Part shown: in pieces, positions 44,100-52,981 of the stretch
Layout: the number at the start of each line of letters is the position of its first letter
Position numbering within the stretch: the stretch's first letter is position 1
Source: Gluconacetobacter takamatsuzukensis
GTDB lineage: Bacteria > Pseudomonadota > Alphaproteobacteria > Acetobacterales > Acetobacteraceae
Reading direction: 5' to 3'
Length of the DNA: 64,000 nt
Assembly: GCF_014174275.1 (NCBI RefSeq)
Contig: NZ_JABEQK010000010.1
Span: 1-64,000 of the forward strand
The notes under the pieces: generated by a model
What the model was told of the DNA's origin: nothing
The model's input: only the letters and a program-made list of their open reading frames with translations
Database searches by the model: none
Translations under genes and position numbers: made by a program

Positions 44100-44996
44100 G
44101 AGTCCGTTTGAGAATGGTCATGGATGGACAATTCTGCGGAGCATGAGGCTACCGAGAGCGACATGGATCATTGCCTCCGAGACGTCGATCCTCTGCTCGT
44201 AATCCCGAACGAGGCGCTTCCAGCGCATCATCCAACCGAAAGTGCGCTCGACGACCCAGCGCCGGGGCAACACCTTGAAGCCCGGCTCCTTGTCGGAGCG
44301 GCGAATGATCTCGAGGACGAAATCCTGATAGGTCGCGGCATCCATAAGACGGGTGCGGTCGTAGGCACCGTCAGCGAACAGATGCTTGAGCCAGGGCCAT
44401 CGCTTGCGAATGGCCACGACGATTGCTTGAGCACCAGCACTGTCGGAGATATCGGCGGTGGTCAGATTGACCATGAGCAGTCGGCCATCTGTATCGACGG
44501 CAATGTGTCGTTTACGACCGACAACCTTCTTGCCAGCATCAAAGCCCCGCTTTTCCGCGGCTGGTGCCTTGATGGACTGGCTATCAACGACGGCGGCCGT
44601 CGGGCTCTGCTCGCGCCCTTCGCGTTCACGGTCGAGCATCAGTGCGACGTCGTGGATCGTGCGGAACAGGAGCCGGCGCATGAAGCGGCGGAACCACCAA
44701 TACACTGTCTGCCAGGGCGGGAAGTCGTTCGGCAGCATACGCCATCCACCGCCTGTTCGTGCCAGATAGCGAAGCGCATCAAGCACATCGCGCAGGTCCG
44801 TCGCAGGCTTGCGACCGCGCTTGGCCGCTGACGGCAGAAACGGCTGAATGAACAGCCATTCCTCATCCGTCAGATCGGTCGGGTAGCGCTTTAATCGCTT
44901 CTCAAATCCAGCCATCCGGCCACGGCTCGCTCGGGTCCACATCCCCAGCTTGAATCACGCCCAAGCCACCGCATCAACACATTCTCAAACAGGCTC
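44100..44996 (-). mobile_element. Complete IS1031-type insertion sequence (IS5 family)
   Basis: An 897-bp element. The terminal inverted repeats are GAGTCCGTTTGAGAATG (44100-44116) and, on the other strand, GAGCCTGTTTGAGAATG (44980-44996), with 15 of 17 positions matching. A TAA target duplication flanks it at 44097-44099 and 44997-44999, which fits the TNA targets of the IS1031 group. One transposase gene fills the element and is intact, so it may still be mobile. Confidence 0.9.
44118..44942 (-). CDS. IS5-family (IS1031 group) transposase
   Basis: A 274-residue DDE transposase. The N-terminal region YPTDLTDEEWLFIQPFLP and the DUF4096-like part precede the catalytic domain. The first Asp lies in AVVDSQSIKAP, the second in LFADGAYDR and the Glu in RWVVERTFGWMMRWKRL. 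No frameshift or internal stop is present. The start at 44942 gives MWTRASRGRM, as in related elements. Confidence 0.93.
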   Translation of the reverse strand: MWTRASRGRMAGFEKRLKRYPTDLTDEEWLFIQPFLPSAAKRGRKPATDLRDVLDALRYLARTGGGWRMLPNDFPPWQTVYWWFRRFMRRLLFRTIHDVALMLDREREGREQSPTAAVVDSQSIKAPAAEKRGFDAGKKVVGRKRHIAVDTDGRLLMVNLTTADISDSAGAQAIVVAIRKRWPWLKHLFADGAYDRTRLMDAATYQDFVLEIIRRSDKEPGFKVLPRRWVVERTFGWMMRWKRLVRDYEQRIDVSEAMIHVALGSLMLRRIVHP

Positions 44997-45141
44997 TAAG
45001 GAACTCTCGGAAGAAATCAATATAAATTTACGCAAAGCAGATCGTTCAAACGAGTCTCGGAACTGACCACTTGCCAATAGAGAAATCTTGAGTAACATGT
45101 TCTTTTAAATTCTCATTCCTGCATTATCGAGAAAATTCAAT

Positions 45142-45975
45142 ATGACCAAACACCCAGATTTAGAATTTGTTTTTAAATATAATCCTGAGAAAAAAAGTCA
45201 TCTCCTAAATGCATATGATGCCGCAACCGCACTTTACGGGATTTCCAGAAGCATTTCAATTATAACACATTACGCAATAAATGGAACAATTATAAAACAG
45301 GCTCCAGCAATCCGAAATGCCGAGGTTTTTGTTCAACCTCCAAATGCAGGATCATTTGAATTTATAGTTCCTATCGTACAACTTGCACCAGACCCGTCCA
45401 CGAAACTTGGGACAATAATATACGGGGTGGGGGCTAGTTATATTTATGATTTAACTAAGTTAATTTTCGCTAGATTGTCCGGCAAATCTGAAAAATCATC
45501 ATCAGAAACAATACAGAACCTACAAAGAACAAAAAGCAACGAGATTGATGCGGTTTCTGACAGTATAGAGGAAGATATTGTCAGAATACAGCGCCCAATT
45601 ATAAATAATGTTTGTAATATAAATATATACGGAGGTGGAGATAATATTATAAATCTTGATATTGGTACATATGAATACTCAAGGACAAAAATAATAAGTT
45701 CTACTGTTGAGCAGTTTTTTGGGCACGTAACGTCATTTAATAGCAGTTCTGGGAAAGGACGTTTTTGGGTCGAGAATGAAAATAGAACCATTGGGTTCTC
45801 AGTTCATAAAGAACGAGAGGCATTATCCAAACACGAGAAGGGTTATCTTTCGTCTAGTCTGGATGCGTGGGTTAGAAGTTTACAAGGGGAGCTTATTTTA
45901 GTTGGCTTTCCCTTAAGAAGCAAGCAGGGACTATTGAAGCATATATTTGTAACTCAAATAAATAAAATTGGATGA
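45142..45975 (+). CDS. Hypothetical protein in strongly AT-rich DNA
   Basis: A 277-residue protein I do not recognise. Its DNA is far AT-richer than anything else in the window and it uses AT-ending codons, so it was acquired from a different source. The N-terminal half (LNAYDAATALYGISRSISIITHYAING, then FVQPPNAGSFEFIVPIV) looks like a compact alpha/beta domain. The middle, about residues 95-115, holds a possible hydrophobic helix; the C-terminal part (VEQFFGHVTSFNSSSGKGRFWV) looks beta-rich. The start is ATG 45142, with no strong ribosome binding site. It lies directly beside insertion sequences, a usual place for cargo such as defence genes, but no function can be claimed. Confidence 0.6.
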   Translation: MTKHPDLEFVFKYNPEKKSHLLNAYDAATALYGISRSISIITHYAINGTIIKQAPAIRNAEVFVQPPNAGSFEFIVPIVQLAPDPSTKLGTIIYGVGASYIYDLTKLIFARLSGKSEKSSSETIQNLQRTKSNEIDAVSDSIEEDIVRIQRPIINNVCNINIYGGGDNIINLDIGTYEYSRTKIISSTVEQFFGHVTSFNSSSGKGRFWVENENRTIGFSVHKEREALSKHEKGYLSSSLDAWVRSLQGELILVGFPLRSKQGLLKHIFVTQINKIG

Positions 45976-46338
45976 ACTAGATTTGGTTATATACAATGTT
46001 TGTATTTTATATAAAAATTGCCTAGCGAGCACCGGTTATCCATCATTGCACGAGTCTAATCAGGATCGAGATTTTTATTAGGCAGTCTAAAAAAGCCATA
46101 TTTTCTGAAAAAGCTCTAGTTCTCTCTAATTTTATTGTGCCGCAGGATGAAAGGCCACTTTTGGGTCGTGAATGACCTTAATTGAGACTCAGGACTATCG
46201 TGAACGTTGACCATGTGAATGGCAGCTTCTCTGGCCAGATATCTAATACCGGACCTTCCGTTCTCCCCGCGAAACCGCCGTCGCACGCACACTTCCCATC
46301 CCGGCCATCATCCATAACCGGAACGGACTCGCGCATCT
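45976..46338. other. Gene-free stretch at the right edge of the accessory patch
   Basis: About 360 bases in which composition changes from strongly AT-rich (to about 46180) to chromosomal. No gene, repeat or terminator is evident. The change marks the right boundary of the acquired segment. Confidence 0.45.
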
Positions 46339-47841
46339 TCACGAACACGCTCTGGCCACCTCACGCAGCACAACCCGCGCGTCACCATCCGTCAGGCGCC
46401 GCAGCATGTCCGCGATGGCTGCCACCTGCGTGTCGTGATCCGGCAGTGGCGGGCCGAATACTTCTTCCATTGCCAGGAAGGCTTCGGCCTGGGCGCGGTG
46501 GTCGTCCCGGGCGTCGGCGCAGATCTGTCGCAGTGCGTCGGCGCGGGGATCCGTCAGGCCGATTTCCAGGGCTTCCTGCTCGTGCAGGGCGAACCAGCGG
46601 ATCCAGCAGGCGATCAGCAGCACCGCGCCCGTCACCGGGCGGCCGGCTTCGAGGTTTTCGCGCATCGGCGCGATCACGCGCGCAGCCATCTTGGCCGAGC
46701 CGTTGCGGCCGATCCGCTCGACATCGTGCGCAATGCCCGGATTGCGAAAGCGCGTCATCAGCCCGGCGGCATAGGCGTCCAGATCCTCGTCCGACAGGGC
46801 GACGCCGGCCGATTGCTCGTAGCGCATGAAATGCGCGGCGATGGCCCCCAGCGCCGGGTCGGTCGCGGCCTCGGCCACCGTCGGCAGGTCCGCCAGCCCC
46901 CCGGCATAGGCCAGGATCATGTGCGTGCCGTTGAGCATCTGCAATTTCGCCCGCTCGAACACGCCGACATCGCGCACGAAGCGCGTGCCCGGATGCGCCT
47001 CCCACACCGGCCGCTCGCCGTCGAACGACTGGATGATCCACTGGAACCATGGCTCGGCCGAAACCGGGATCGTATCCTCCACGCCGCCCAGCAGCCGCCG
47101 CGCATCGTCCACGTCGGCCTCCTGGAAAGGCGGCGTGATGCGGTCGACCATCGTATTGGGAAAGACCACATGCGCGCCGATCCAGGCCGACAGCGCGTCG
47201 TCGCCGCGCAGCGACGCGTAATCCACCACCACCTGCCGCAGCGTATCGCCGTTCTCGGCCACATTGTCGCAGCTCAGCACCACCGGCGGCACACCCCCGC
47301 GCTGCCGCACCAGGTCGAGCCCCGCCACCAGGATGCCGGGCGCGGTGCGGGGAAACGGGCGCTCCAGATCCTCGCGAATGGCAGGGGCTTCCGGGTCCAG
47401 CCGCCCCTCGGCGGTGATGTGATAGCCGCTGGCCGTCACCGTCAGCGTCACCACCTTGATCAGCGGATCGGCAATCCGGCCGATCAGCGCCCCCGGATCG
47501 GCCCCGGCGAATATCGCCTCGGACATCGCCGCCATCACGGAGGCCACCGTGCCGTCGGGCTCGCGCGTCAGCAGCGTGTAGCAATTGTCCTGCTGCCGCA
47601 GCTGGTCGGTCAGCGCCGGCCGGCGCATCGTGGCCGACGCGATACCCCAGCGCAGGCCGTCCGCGCCGGCGTGATGGATCGCCGCCTGCGTGGCCGCCAC
47701 CTGATGCGCGCGATGGAAGCTGCCGCATCCCAGATGCAAGATTCCGGTCTTCAGCAGGGCCGGATCGAAACGCGGCCTGTAGACGGTACCGGGCAGGCTG
47801 GACAAGGCGGAACGGCTCAATCGCAAAACATCAACCCCCAT
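46339..47841 (-). CDS. Mannitol dehydrogenase family protein (polyol/fructuronate reductase family)
   Basis: A 500-residue member of the long-chain mannitol dehydrogenase family, which interconverts polyols and ketoses, or reduces uronates, with NAD(P)H. The N-terminal Rossmann region has ILHLGCGSFHRAHQ, and the catalytic pattern K-x4-N-x2-H is intact in KLQMLNGTH near residue 300. The C-terminal all-alpha domain is complete. The substrate could be mannitol, arabinitol or a uronate; sugar-alcohol oxidation is typical of acetic acid bacteria. The start ATG 47841 lacks a strong ribosome binding site. It is divergent from glgX. Confidence 0.9.
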   Translation of the reverse strand: MGVDVLRLSRSALSSLPGTVYRPRFDPALLKTGILHLGCGSFHRAHQVAATQAAIHHAGADGLRWGIASATMRRPALTDQLRQQDNCYTLLTREPDGTVASVMAAMSEAIFAGADPGALIGRIADPLIKVVTLTVTASGYHITAEGRLDPEAPAIREDLERPFPRTAPGILVAGLDLVRQRGGVPPVVLSCDNVAENGDTLRQVVVDYASLRGDDALSAWIGAHVVFPNTMVDRITPPFQEADVDDARRLLGGVEDTIPVSAEPWFQWIIQSFDGERPVWEAHPGTRFVRDVGVFERAKLQMLNGTHMILAYAGGLADLPTVAEAATDPALGAIAAHFMRYEQSAGVALSDEDLDAYAAGLMTRFRNPGIAHDVERIGRNGSAKMAARVIAPMRENLEAGRPVTGAVLLIACWIRWFALHEQEALEIGLTDPRADALRQICADARDDHRAQAEAFLAMEEVFGPPLPDHDTQVAAIADMLRRLTDGDARVVLREVARACS

Positions 47842-48108
47842 AAGATATGTTATCGATGCACATTCAACAGGAATTATATGAAAAATTCAACATTTTTTCG
47901 TACACATGCAATGTGATCAAAAATATCACTTTAAATAACAACAATTTTCACAACACAAAAACGATGACGAAAACATCGCTTCCATCACCTCGCGGGTGTC
48001 GCATGACCGGCAATGCCGGGCGTCGCCCCGGCTTCGGCCGGCACCGGATTTTCTCGCCTTGTCGCCCCGATTTCACTAGGCTGGGCGCAAACCTCATCCG
48101 TCGCGGGC

Positions 48109-50187
48109 ATGGCCATGCGGAACCCATCGTTGCCGGTCGGCAGAAGTTTCACCGCCTCCGACGGCGCCCCCTTTCCGCCCGGCGCCGTCTGGCTGGCCGA
48201 CGAACAGGCGTTCAATTTCAGCCTCTTCTCGCGCAATGCCACCGGAATCACGCTTCTGCTCTATCGCGCGGACGATCTCGTGACCCCCTGCCTGCGCCTG
48301 CCGTTTCGCCTGCCGCACAACAAGACGGGCGATATGTGGCACGCCCGGGTGCCCGCCGCGCAGGCGGGCGAGGCCTGTTATTACGGCTATTCCGTCGCCG
48401 GCCCCCACCGGCCGGAAGAGGGGCTGCTGTTCGACGCCGAGAAGCTGCTGCTGGACCCTTACGCGCGCGGCGTGTTCTTTCCGCCCGGCTTCGACCGCGC
48501 GGCGGCGTGCCGGCCGGGGCCGACCGCCGGGCGCGCGCCGCTGGGGGTCCTGCCGGACCGCACGGCCACGGCGCCGCCCCCCATCCGGCGCCCCCGGCGC
48601 CACGATCACGATCTGGTCATCTACGAACTGCATGTCCGCGCCTTCACCCGTCATCCCTCCTCCGGCGTGGCGGAGGCGCTACGCGGCAGCTACGCCGCGC
48701 TGACGGCGCGCATTCCCTACCTCCAGGCGCTGGGGGTGACGGCGGTGGAGCTGATGCCGGTCTTCCAGCGCGATCCGGTCCACGGAACGTTCTGGGGCTA
48801 TATGCCGCTCAATTTCTTCTCGCCCCATGCGGGCTATGCCTCCGACGGCGCGGTGGCCACCGCATGGCGCGAATTCCGCGCGATGGTCGCCGCGTTGCAC
48901 GAGGCCGAGATCGAGGTCTTTCTCGATGTCGTCTACAACCATACGGGCGAGGACCATGCCGGCGGCCCGGTCTGGTCCTATCGCGGGATCGACAATCCCA
49001 GCTATTATTCGCACACTCGCGACATCCAGTTCCGCCTGACCGATCGCAGCGGCTGCGGCAACGACCTGGATGTGGCAGCCCCCGTGGTGCGGCAGCTTAT
49101 CCTGTCCAGCGCCTGGTTCTGGATCGAGGAGATGGGCATCGACGGCCTGCGCTTCGACCTGGCCTCGATGTTCTCGGTCGACGAGAGCGGGCATGTCGAC
49201 TTGGCGGAGCCGCCGATCGTCACCGAACTGTCCACCGCATCGCACCTGCGGCAGACGCGGCTGATCGCCGAGCCCTGGGTCGGCGACGGCTCGCTGATGC
49301 AGTTGGGCCGGGCCTTTCCCGGGCGGAGCTGGCGGCAGTGGAACGCGCATTTCCGCGACGATCTCCGCCGCTTCCTGCACGGGGATGAAGGATGCGTGCC
49401 GGTGCTGATGACGCGCCTGTACGGCAGCACCGACCTGTTCCCCGACGACCGCGCCCACGCCGCGCGGCCGTATCAGAGCGTCAATTACATCGCCAGCCAT
49501 GACGGGCTGACGCTGCGCGACCTGTTCTCGTACGACGATGCGGGCCAGATCGCCGCCAATTGCGGCCATCAGGGCATCGCGGACGCGCCCGAACCGGTGC
49601 TGGCCCTGCGCCGCCGCCAGACGCGCAACGCCTTCTGCCTGCTGATGCTGGCCAACGGCACGCCGATGTTCCAGGCCGGCGACGAATTCGGCCACAGCCG
49701 GGGCGGCGACCCCAACCCGTACGACCGCGACGACGACACCAACTGGCTCGACTGGCGCCTGGCGGAAAACGAAGCCCCGCTGCTGCGTTTCGTGCGCATG
49801 CTGATCGCCTTCCGCGCCGCCCATCCCTCCATCGCCCGCAGCGTCGGCTGGCGCGACGATGTCTCGTGGCACGGCGTCGATGGCGGCGACCCGGACCTGC
49901 GCCCGGTCTCGCGCAGCCTGGCCTTCTTCCTGCGGGGTGCCGCGATGGCGGATGACGATCTGTATGTCTTCATCAACGGCTGGGACGACACGCTGCATTT
50001 CGCCCTGCCCGAGGCCGCACGGGGCGGCGCGCCCTGGCGCAGCGTCATCGACACCGCCGCCGACCCGCCCGCCGACATTCTGGCGCCCGAGGCCGCCACA
50101 CCGGTCGGCGACATGGCGCGCCTGCCCGCCCAGGCCCGCTCGGTCCGCGTGCTGCTGCGGACAAGGCCCGACACGATCACCGGATAA
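48109..50187 (+). CDS. glgX: Glycogen debranching enzyme GlgX
   Basis: A 692-residue GH13 isoamylase-type enzyme. A CBM48 domain lies at the N-terminus (AFNFSLFSRNATGITLLLY), followed by the catalytic barrel. Visible motifs are DVVYNHTGE, DGLRFDLAS (nucleophile Asp), LIAEPW (acid/base Glu) and YIASHDGLTLRD (third Asp). It removes limit-dextrin branches from glycogen so that the phosphorylase can continue. ATG 48109 and ATG 48115 are alternative starts. The phosphorylase gene follows 24 bases later, so they form an operon; no synthesis genes are in the window. Confidence 0.93.
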   Translation: MAMRNPSLPVGRSFTASDGAPFPPGAVWLADEQAFNFSLFSRNATGITLLLYRADDLVTPCLRLPFRLPHNKTGDMWHARVPAAQAGEACYYGYSVAGPHRPEEGLLFDAEKLLLDPYARGVFFPPGFDRAAACRPGPTAGRAPLGVLPDRTATAPPPIRRPRRHDHDLVIYELHVRAFTRHPSSGVAEALRGSYAALTARIPYLQALGVTAVELMPVFQRDPVHGTFWGYMPLNFFSPHAGYASDGAVATAWREFRAMVAALHEAEIEVFLDVVYNHTGEDHAGGPVWSYRGIDNPSYYSHTRDIQFRLTDRSGCGNDLDVAAPVVRQLILSSAWFWIEEMGIDGLRFDLASMFSVDESGHVDLAEPPIVTELSTASHLRQTRLIAEPWVGDGSLMQLGRAFPGRSWRQWNAHFRDDLRRFLHGDEGCVPVLMTRLYGSTDLFPDDRAHAARPYQSVNYIASHDGLTLRDLFSYDDAGQIAANCGHQGIADAPEPVLALRRRQTRNAFCLLMLANGTPMFQAGDEFGHSRGGDPNPYDRDDDTNWLDWRLAENEAPLLRFVRMLIAFRAAHPSIARSVGWRDDVSWHGVDGGDPDLRPVSRSLAFFLRGAAMADDDLYVFINGWDDTLHFALPEAARGGAPWRSVIDTAADPPADILAPEAATPVGDMARLPAQARSVRVLLRTRPDTITG

Positions 50188-50211
50188 CCGAGACGAGGGA
50201 GACGACGTGAC

Positions 50212-52728
50212 ATGGCGCCCGAGAACCCCACGCCGACCCCACGCGCGGCCGAACGCGCCCTGCACGATTTCGCGCTCGACCTGCGCTGGAGCTGGAACCA
50301 CGCGACCGACGCGCTGTGGCGCCAGATCAACCCCGAATGCTGGGACCATACCCAGAACCCGTGGACGACGCTCAACAACGCCTCGCACGCGCATCTCAAG
50401 GCGCTGCTGGGCAAGCCCGCCTTTCGCCGCGAGGTCGGGCAGGCCCTCGCCGCCCGGGCCGAGCGGCTGCGCCGGCCGACCTGGTTCAGCCGCACGCACC
50501 CCGACGCCCCCCTGTCCTGCGTCGCCTATTTCAGCATGGAATACATGCTCAGCGAGGCCCTGCCGATCTATTCGGGCGGCCTGGGCAACGTGGCGGGCGA
50601 CCAGCTGAAGGCCGCGAGCGACCTGGGCGTGCCGGTGGTGGCGGTCGGCCTGCTGTTCGCCCAGGGCTATTTCCGCCAGGAACTGACGCCCGACGGGCGG
50701 CAGCAGGCGCTGTATCCGTTCAACGACCCCTCGCTGCTGCCGGTCAGCCCGGTGCTGACCGAAGAGGGCGACGTGCTGCGAATCCCGATCCATTTCGGCA
50801 CCGGCCATGTGTGGGTCCGGGCGTGGAAGGCGGTCGTGGGCCGCGCGACGCTCTATCTGCTGGATACCAACGACCCGGCCAACCCGCCCGGCGTGCGCTG
50901 CGTCACCACCCAGCTGTACGGCGGCGACGCCGACCTGCGCCTGCGCCAGGAAATCACGCTGGGCATCGCCGGGTGGCGGCTGCTCGACCGGCTCGGCTAC
51001 CGGCCCGAGGTCTGCCATCTCAACGAGGGCCACGCCGCCTTCGCGGCCGTGGAGCGCGCGCGCGGCCTGATGGAGCAGCTGCGCATCCCCTTCCGCCAGG
51101 CGCTGACCATCGCGCGGGCCGGCACGCTGTTTACCACCCACACCGCCGTGCCGGCCGGTTTCGACCGGTTTCCGCCCACGCTGATCGGCACCTACCTGTC
51201 CGACTATGTGCAAAAGCGGCTCGATATTCCGCTGGACGGCCTGCTGGCGCTGGGCCGCGCCGACCCCGGCGACCGGAACGAGCCCTTCAACATGGCATGG
51301 CTGGCCATCCGCGCCAGCGGCGCCGTCAACGGCGTGTCGCGCCTGCACGGCACGGTCAGCCGCCGCCTGTTCGCGCCGCTCTTTCCCCGCTGGCCCGAAG
51401 CCGAGGTCCCGGTCGGCCATGTGACCAACGGCGTGCACACGCCAAGCTGGGATTCGATCGAGGCCGACACGCTATGGACCGAGGCCGCAGGGGCCGAGCG
51501 CTGGCGCGGCACGCAAGAGGGCCTGGCCGAGCGCATCCGCGCGCTGGACGACCGCACGCTGTGGACCACCCGCGCCCAGGCGCGCGCCGCCTTCATCCGC
51601 AAGGTCGCGGCCATCTGTGCCCGGCAGCAGGGCTATGCCGGCGATGGCGGCGCGGCGGACCTGCCGGTCCCGGCCCTGAGCCCCGACGTGCTGACGCTGG
51701 GCTTCGCCCGCCGCTTCGCGACCTACAAGCGGCCGGACCTGCTGCTGCACGACCCCGACCGGCTGGCGCGCCTGCTGTCCCACCCCGAGCGGCCGATGCA
51801 GCTGGTGCTGGCGGGCAAGGCCCACCCGGCCGACATGGCGGGGCAGGAGCTCATCACACGCTGGATCGCATTCTCGCGGCGGCCGGACGTGCGGGGCCGC
51901 GTCGTCTTCATGCCCGATTACGACATGGCGCTGGCCCAGATCCTGGTCCAGGGCGTGGACCTGTGGATCAACACCCCCCGCCGCCCGTGGGAGGCCAGCG
52001 GCACCAGCGGCATGAAGGTACTGGTCAATGGCGGGCTGAACCTGTCCGAACTGGATGGATGGTGGGCCGAGGCCTATGCGCCCGAGGTCGGCTGGGCCCT
52101 GGGCGACGGGCGCGAGCATGGCGAGGACCCGGCGATGGACGCCGCCGAGGCCGAAACGATGTACACCCTGCTGGAAAGCGAGATCGCCCCGTCCTTCTAC
52201 GCCCGCGACGCGCAGGGCATTCCCTCGGCCTGGGTGGCGCGGATGCGCGAGAGCATGGCGCGCCTGACGCCGCTCTTTTCCGCCAACCGGGTGGTGCGGG
52301 ACTATACCGATCGTTTCTACCTGCCGGCCGCCGCGCGCTACCGCGCGCGCCTGGCCGATGGCGGGCAGGCGGCACACGCGATCGTACAATGGCAGGACAG
52401 GCTCGATGCGGGCTGGCCCGCATTGCGTATCGACGCGGTAACGATCTCCGAACCCGACGGGCAGCGCCAGGTCGCGGTGGCGCTGTTCCTGGGGCCCGTG
52501 CCCGCCGATGCGGTGCTGGTGCAGCTCTATGCCGACCCGCTGGACGACGGGCCGCCTTCCGTCACCACCATTCCCCCCTGCGGCTGCCGCGATGCCGACG
52601 GCCTGGCCCATTACGCGCTGACGACCGGCCTGGACCGGCCGGCGACGGATTATACCGTCCGCGTCATCCCCGCCCGCGGCGATGCCGCGATCCCGCTGGA
52701 AAGCGCGCATATCGCCTGGCAGCGATGA
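50212..52728 (+). CDS. glgP: Alpha-glucan (glycogen/maltodextrin) phosphorylase, GT35
   Basis: An 838-residue GT35 phosphorylase of the alpha-glucan-phosphorylase branch that starts with a DUF3417-like domain (ERALHDFALDLRWSWNHATDALW). The catalytic core includes VAYFSMEYMLSEALPIYSGG, CHLNEGHAAF, RRFATYKRPDLL and the pyridoxal-phosphate lysine region EASGTSGMK. It releases glucose 1-phosphate from the non-reducing ends of glucans. The start ATG 50212 follows GGGAG. It is downstream of glgX and completes a mobilisation operon. Confidence 0.93.
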   Translation: MAPENPTPTPRAAERALHDFALDLRWSWNHATDALWRQINPECWDHTQNPWTTLNNASHAHLKALLGKPAFRREVGQALAARAERLRRPTWFSRTHPDAPLSCVAYFSMEYMLSEALPIYSGGLGNVAGDQLKAASDLGVPVVAVGLLFAQGYFRQELTPDGRQQALYPFNDPSLLPVSPVLTEEGDVLRIPIHFGTGHVWVRAWKAVVGRATLYLLDTNDPANPPGVRCVTTQLYGGDADLRLRQEITLGIAGWRLLDRLGYRPEVCHLNEGHAAFAAVERARGLMEQLRIPFRQALTIARAGTLFTTHTAVPAGFDRFPPTLIGTYLSDYVQKRLDIPLDGLLALGRADPGDRNEPFNMAWLAIRASGAVNGVSRLHGTVSRRLFAPLFPRWPEAEVPVGHVTNGVHTPSWDSIEADTLWTEAAGAERWRGTQEGLAERIRALDDRTLWTTRAQARAAFIRKVAAICARQQGYAGDGGAADLPVPALSPDVLTLGFARRFATYKRPDLLLHDPDRLARLLSHPERPMQLVLAGKAHPADMAGQELITRWIAFSRRPDVRGRVVFMPDYDMALAQILVQGVDLWINTPRRPWEASGTSGMKVLVNGGLNLSELDGWWAEAYAPEVGWALGDGREHGEDPAMDAAEAETMYTLLESEIAPSFYARDAQGIPSAWVARMRESMARLTPLFSANRVVRDYTDRFYLPAAARYRARLADGGQAAHAIVQWQDRLDAGWPALRIDAVTISEPDGQRQVAVALFLGPVPADAVLVQLYADPLDDGPPSVTTIPPCGCRDADGLAHYALTTGLDRPATDYTVRVIPARGDAAIPLESAHIAWQR

Positions 52729-52981
52729 AACGGCCCGACAGGCTCTCACTCGCCTCTCGACCGGCGCACGCCAAGGGCATATGCTGGTGCAGATCTGGTT
52801 AGACTTGCCTCTTACGAAACATAAGCAAGACAAGGATCGACCGTCTGGAGCTCACCTGACCGTTTTCAGGCCGCGCACGCCGCCACGTCTCAACACTCGG
52901 CATAAGGTTACTCGTGGGAATCAATCCGCCTGCCCTCCCTCAATTCCCGGCCCAGGCCGGGATACGGGGAAAGATTTTCTG

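Noticed and set aside
46182-46829. A 215-residue plus-strand frame overlapping the mannitol dehydrogenase end
   Set aside because: It has no recognisable features and most of it is antisense to a clear gene.
48679-51438. A 919-residue open frame on the minus strand
   Set aside because: It spans the antisense of both glgX and glgP, which have unmistakable catalytic motifs.
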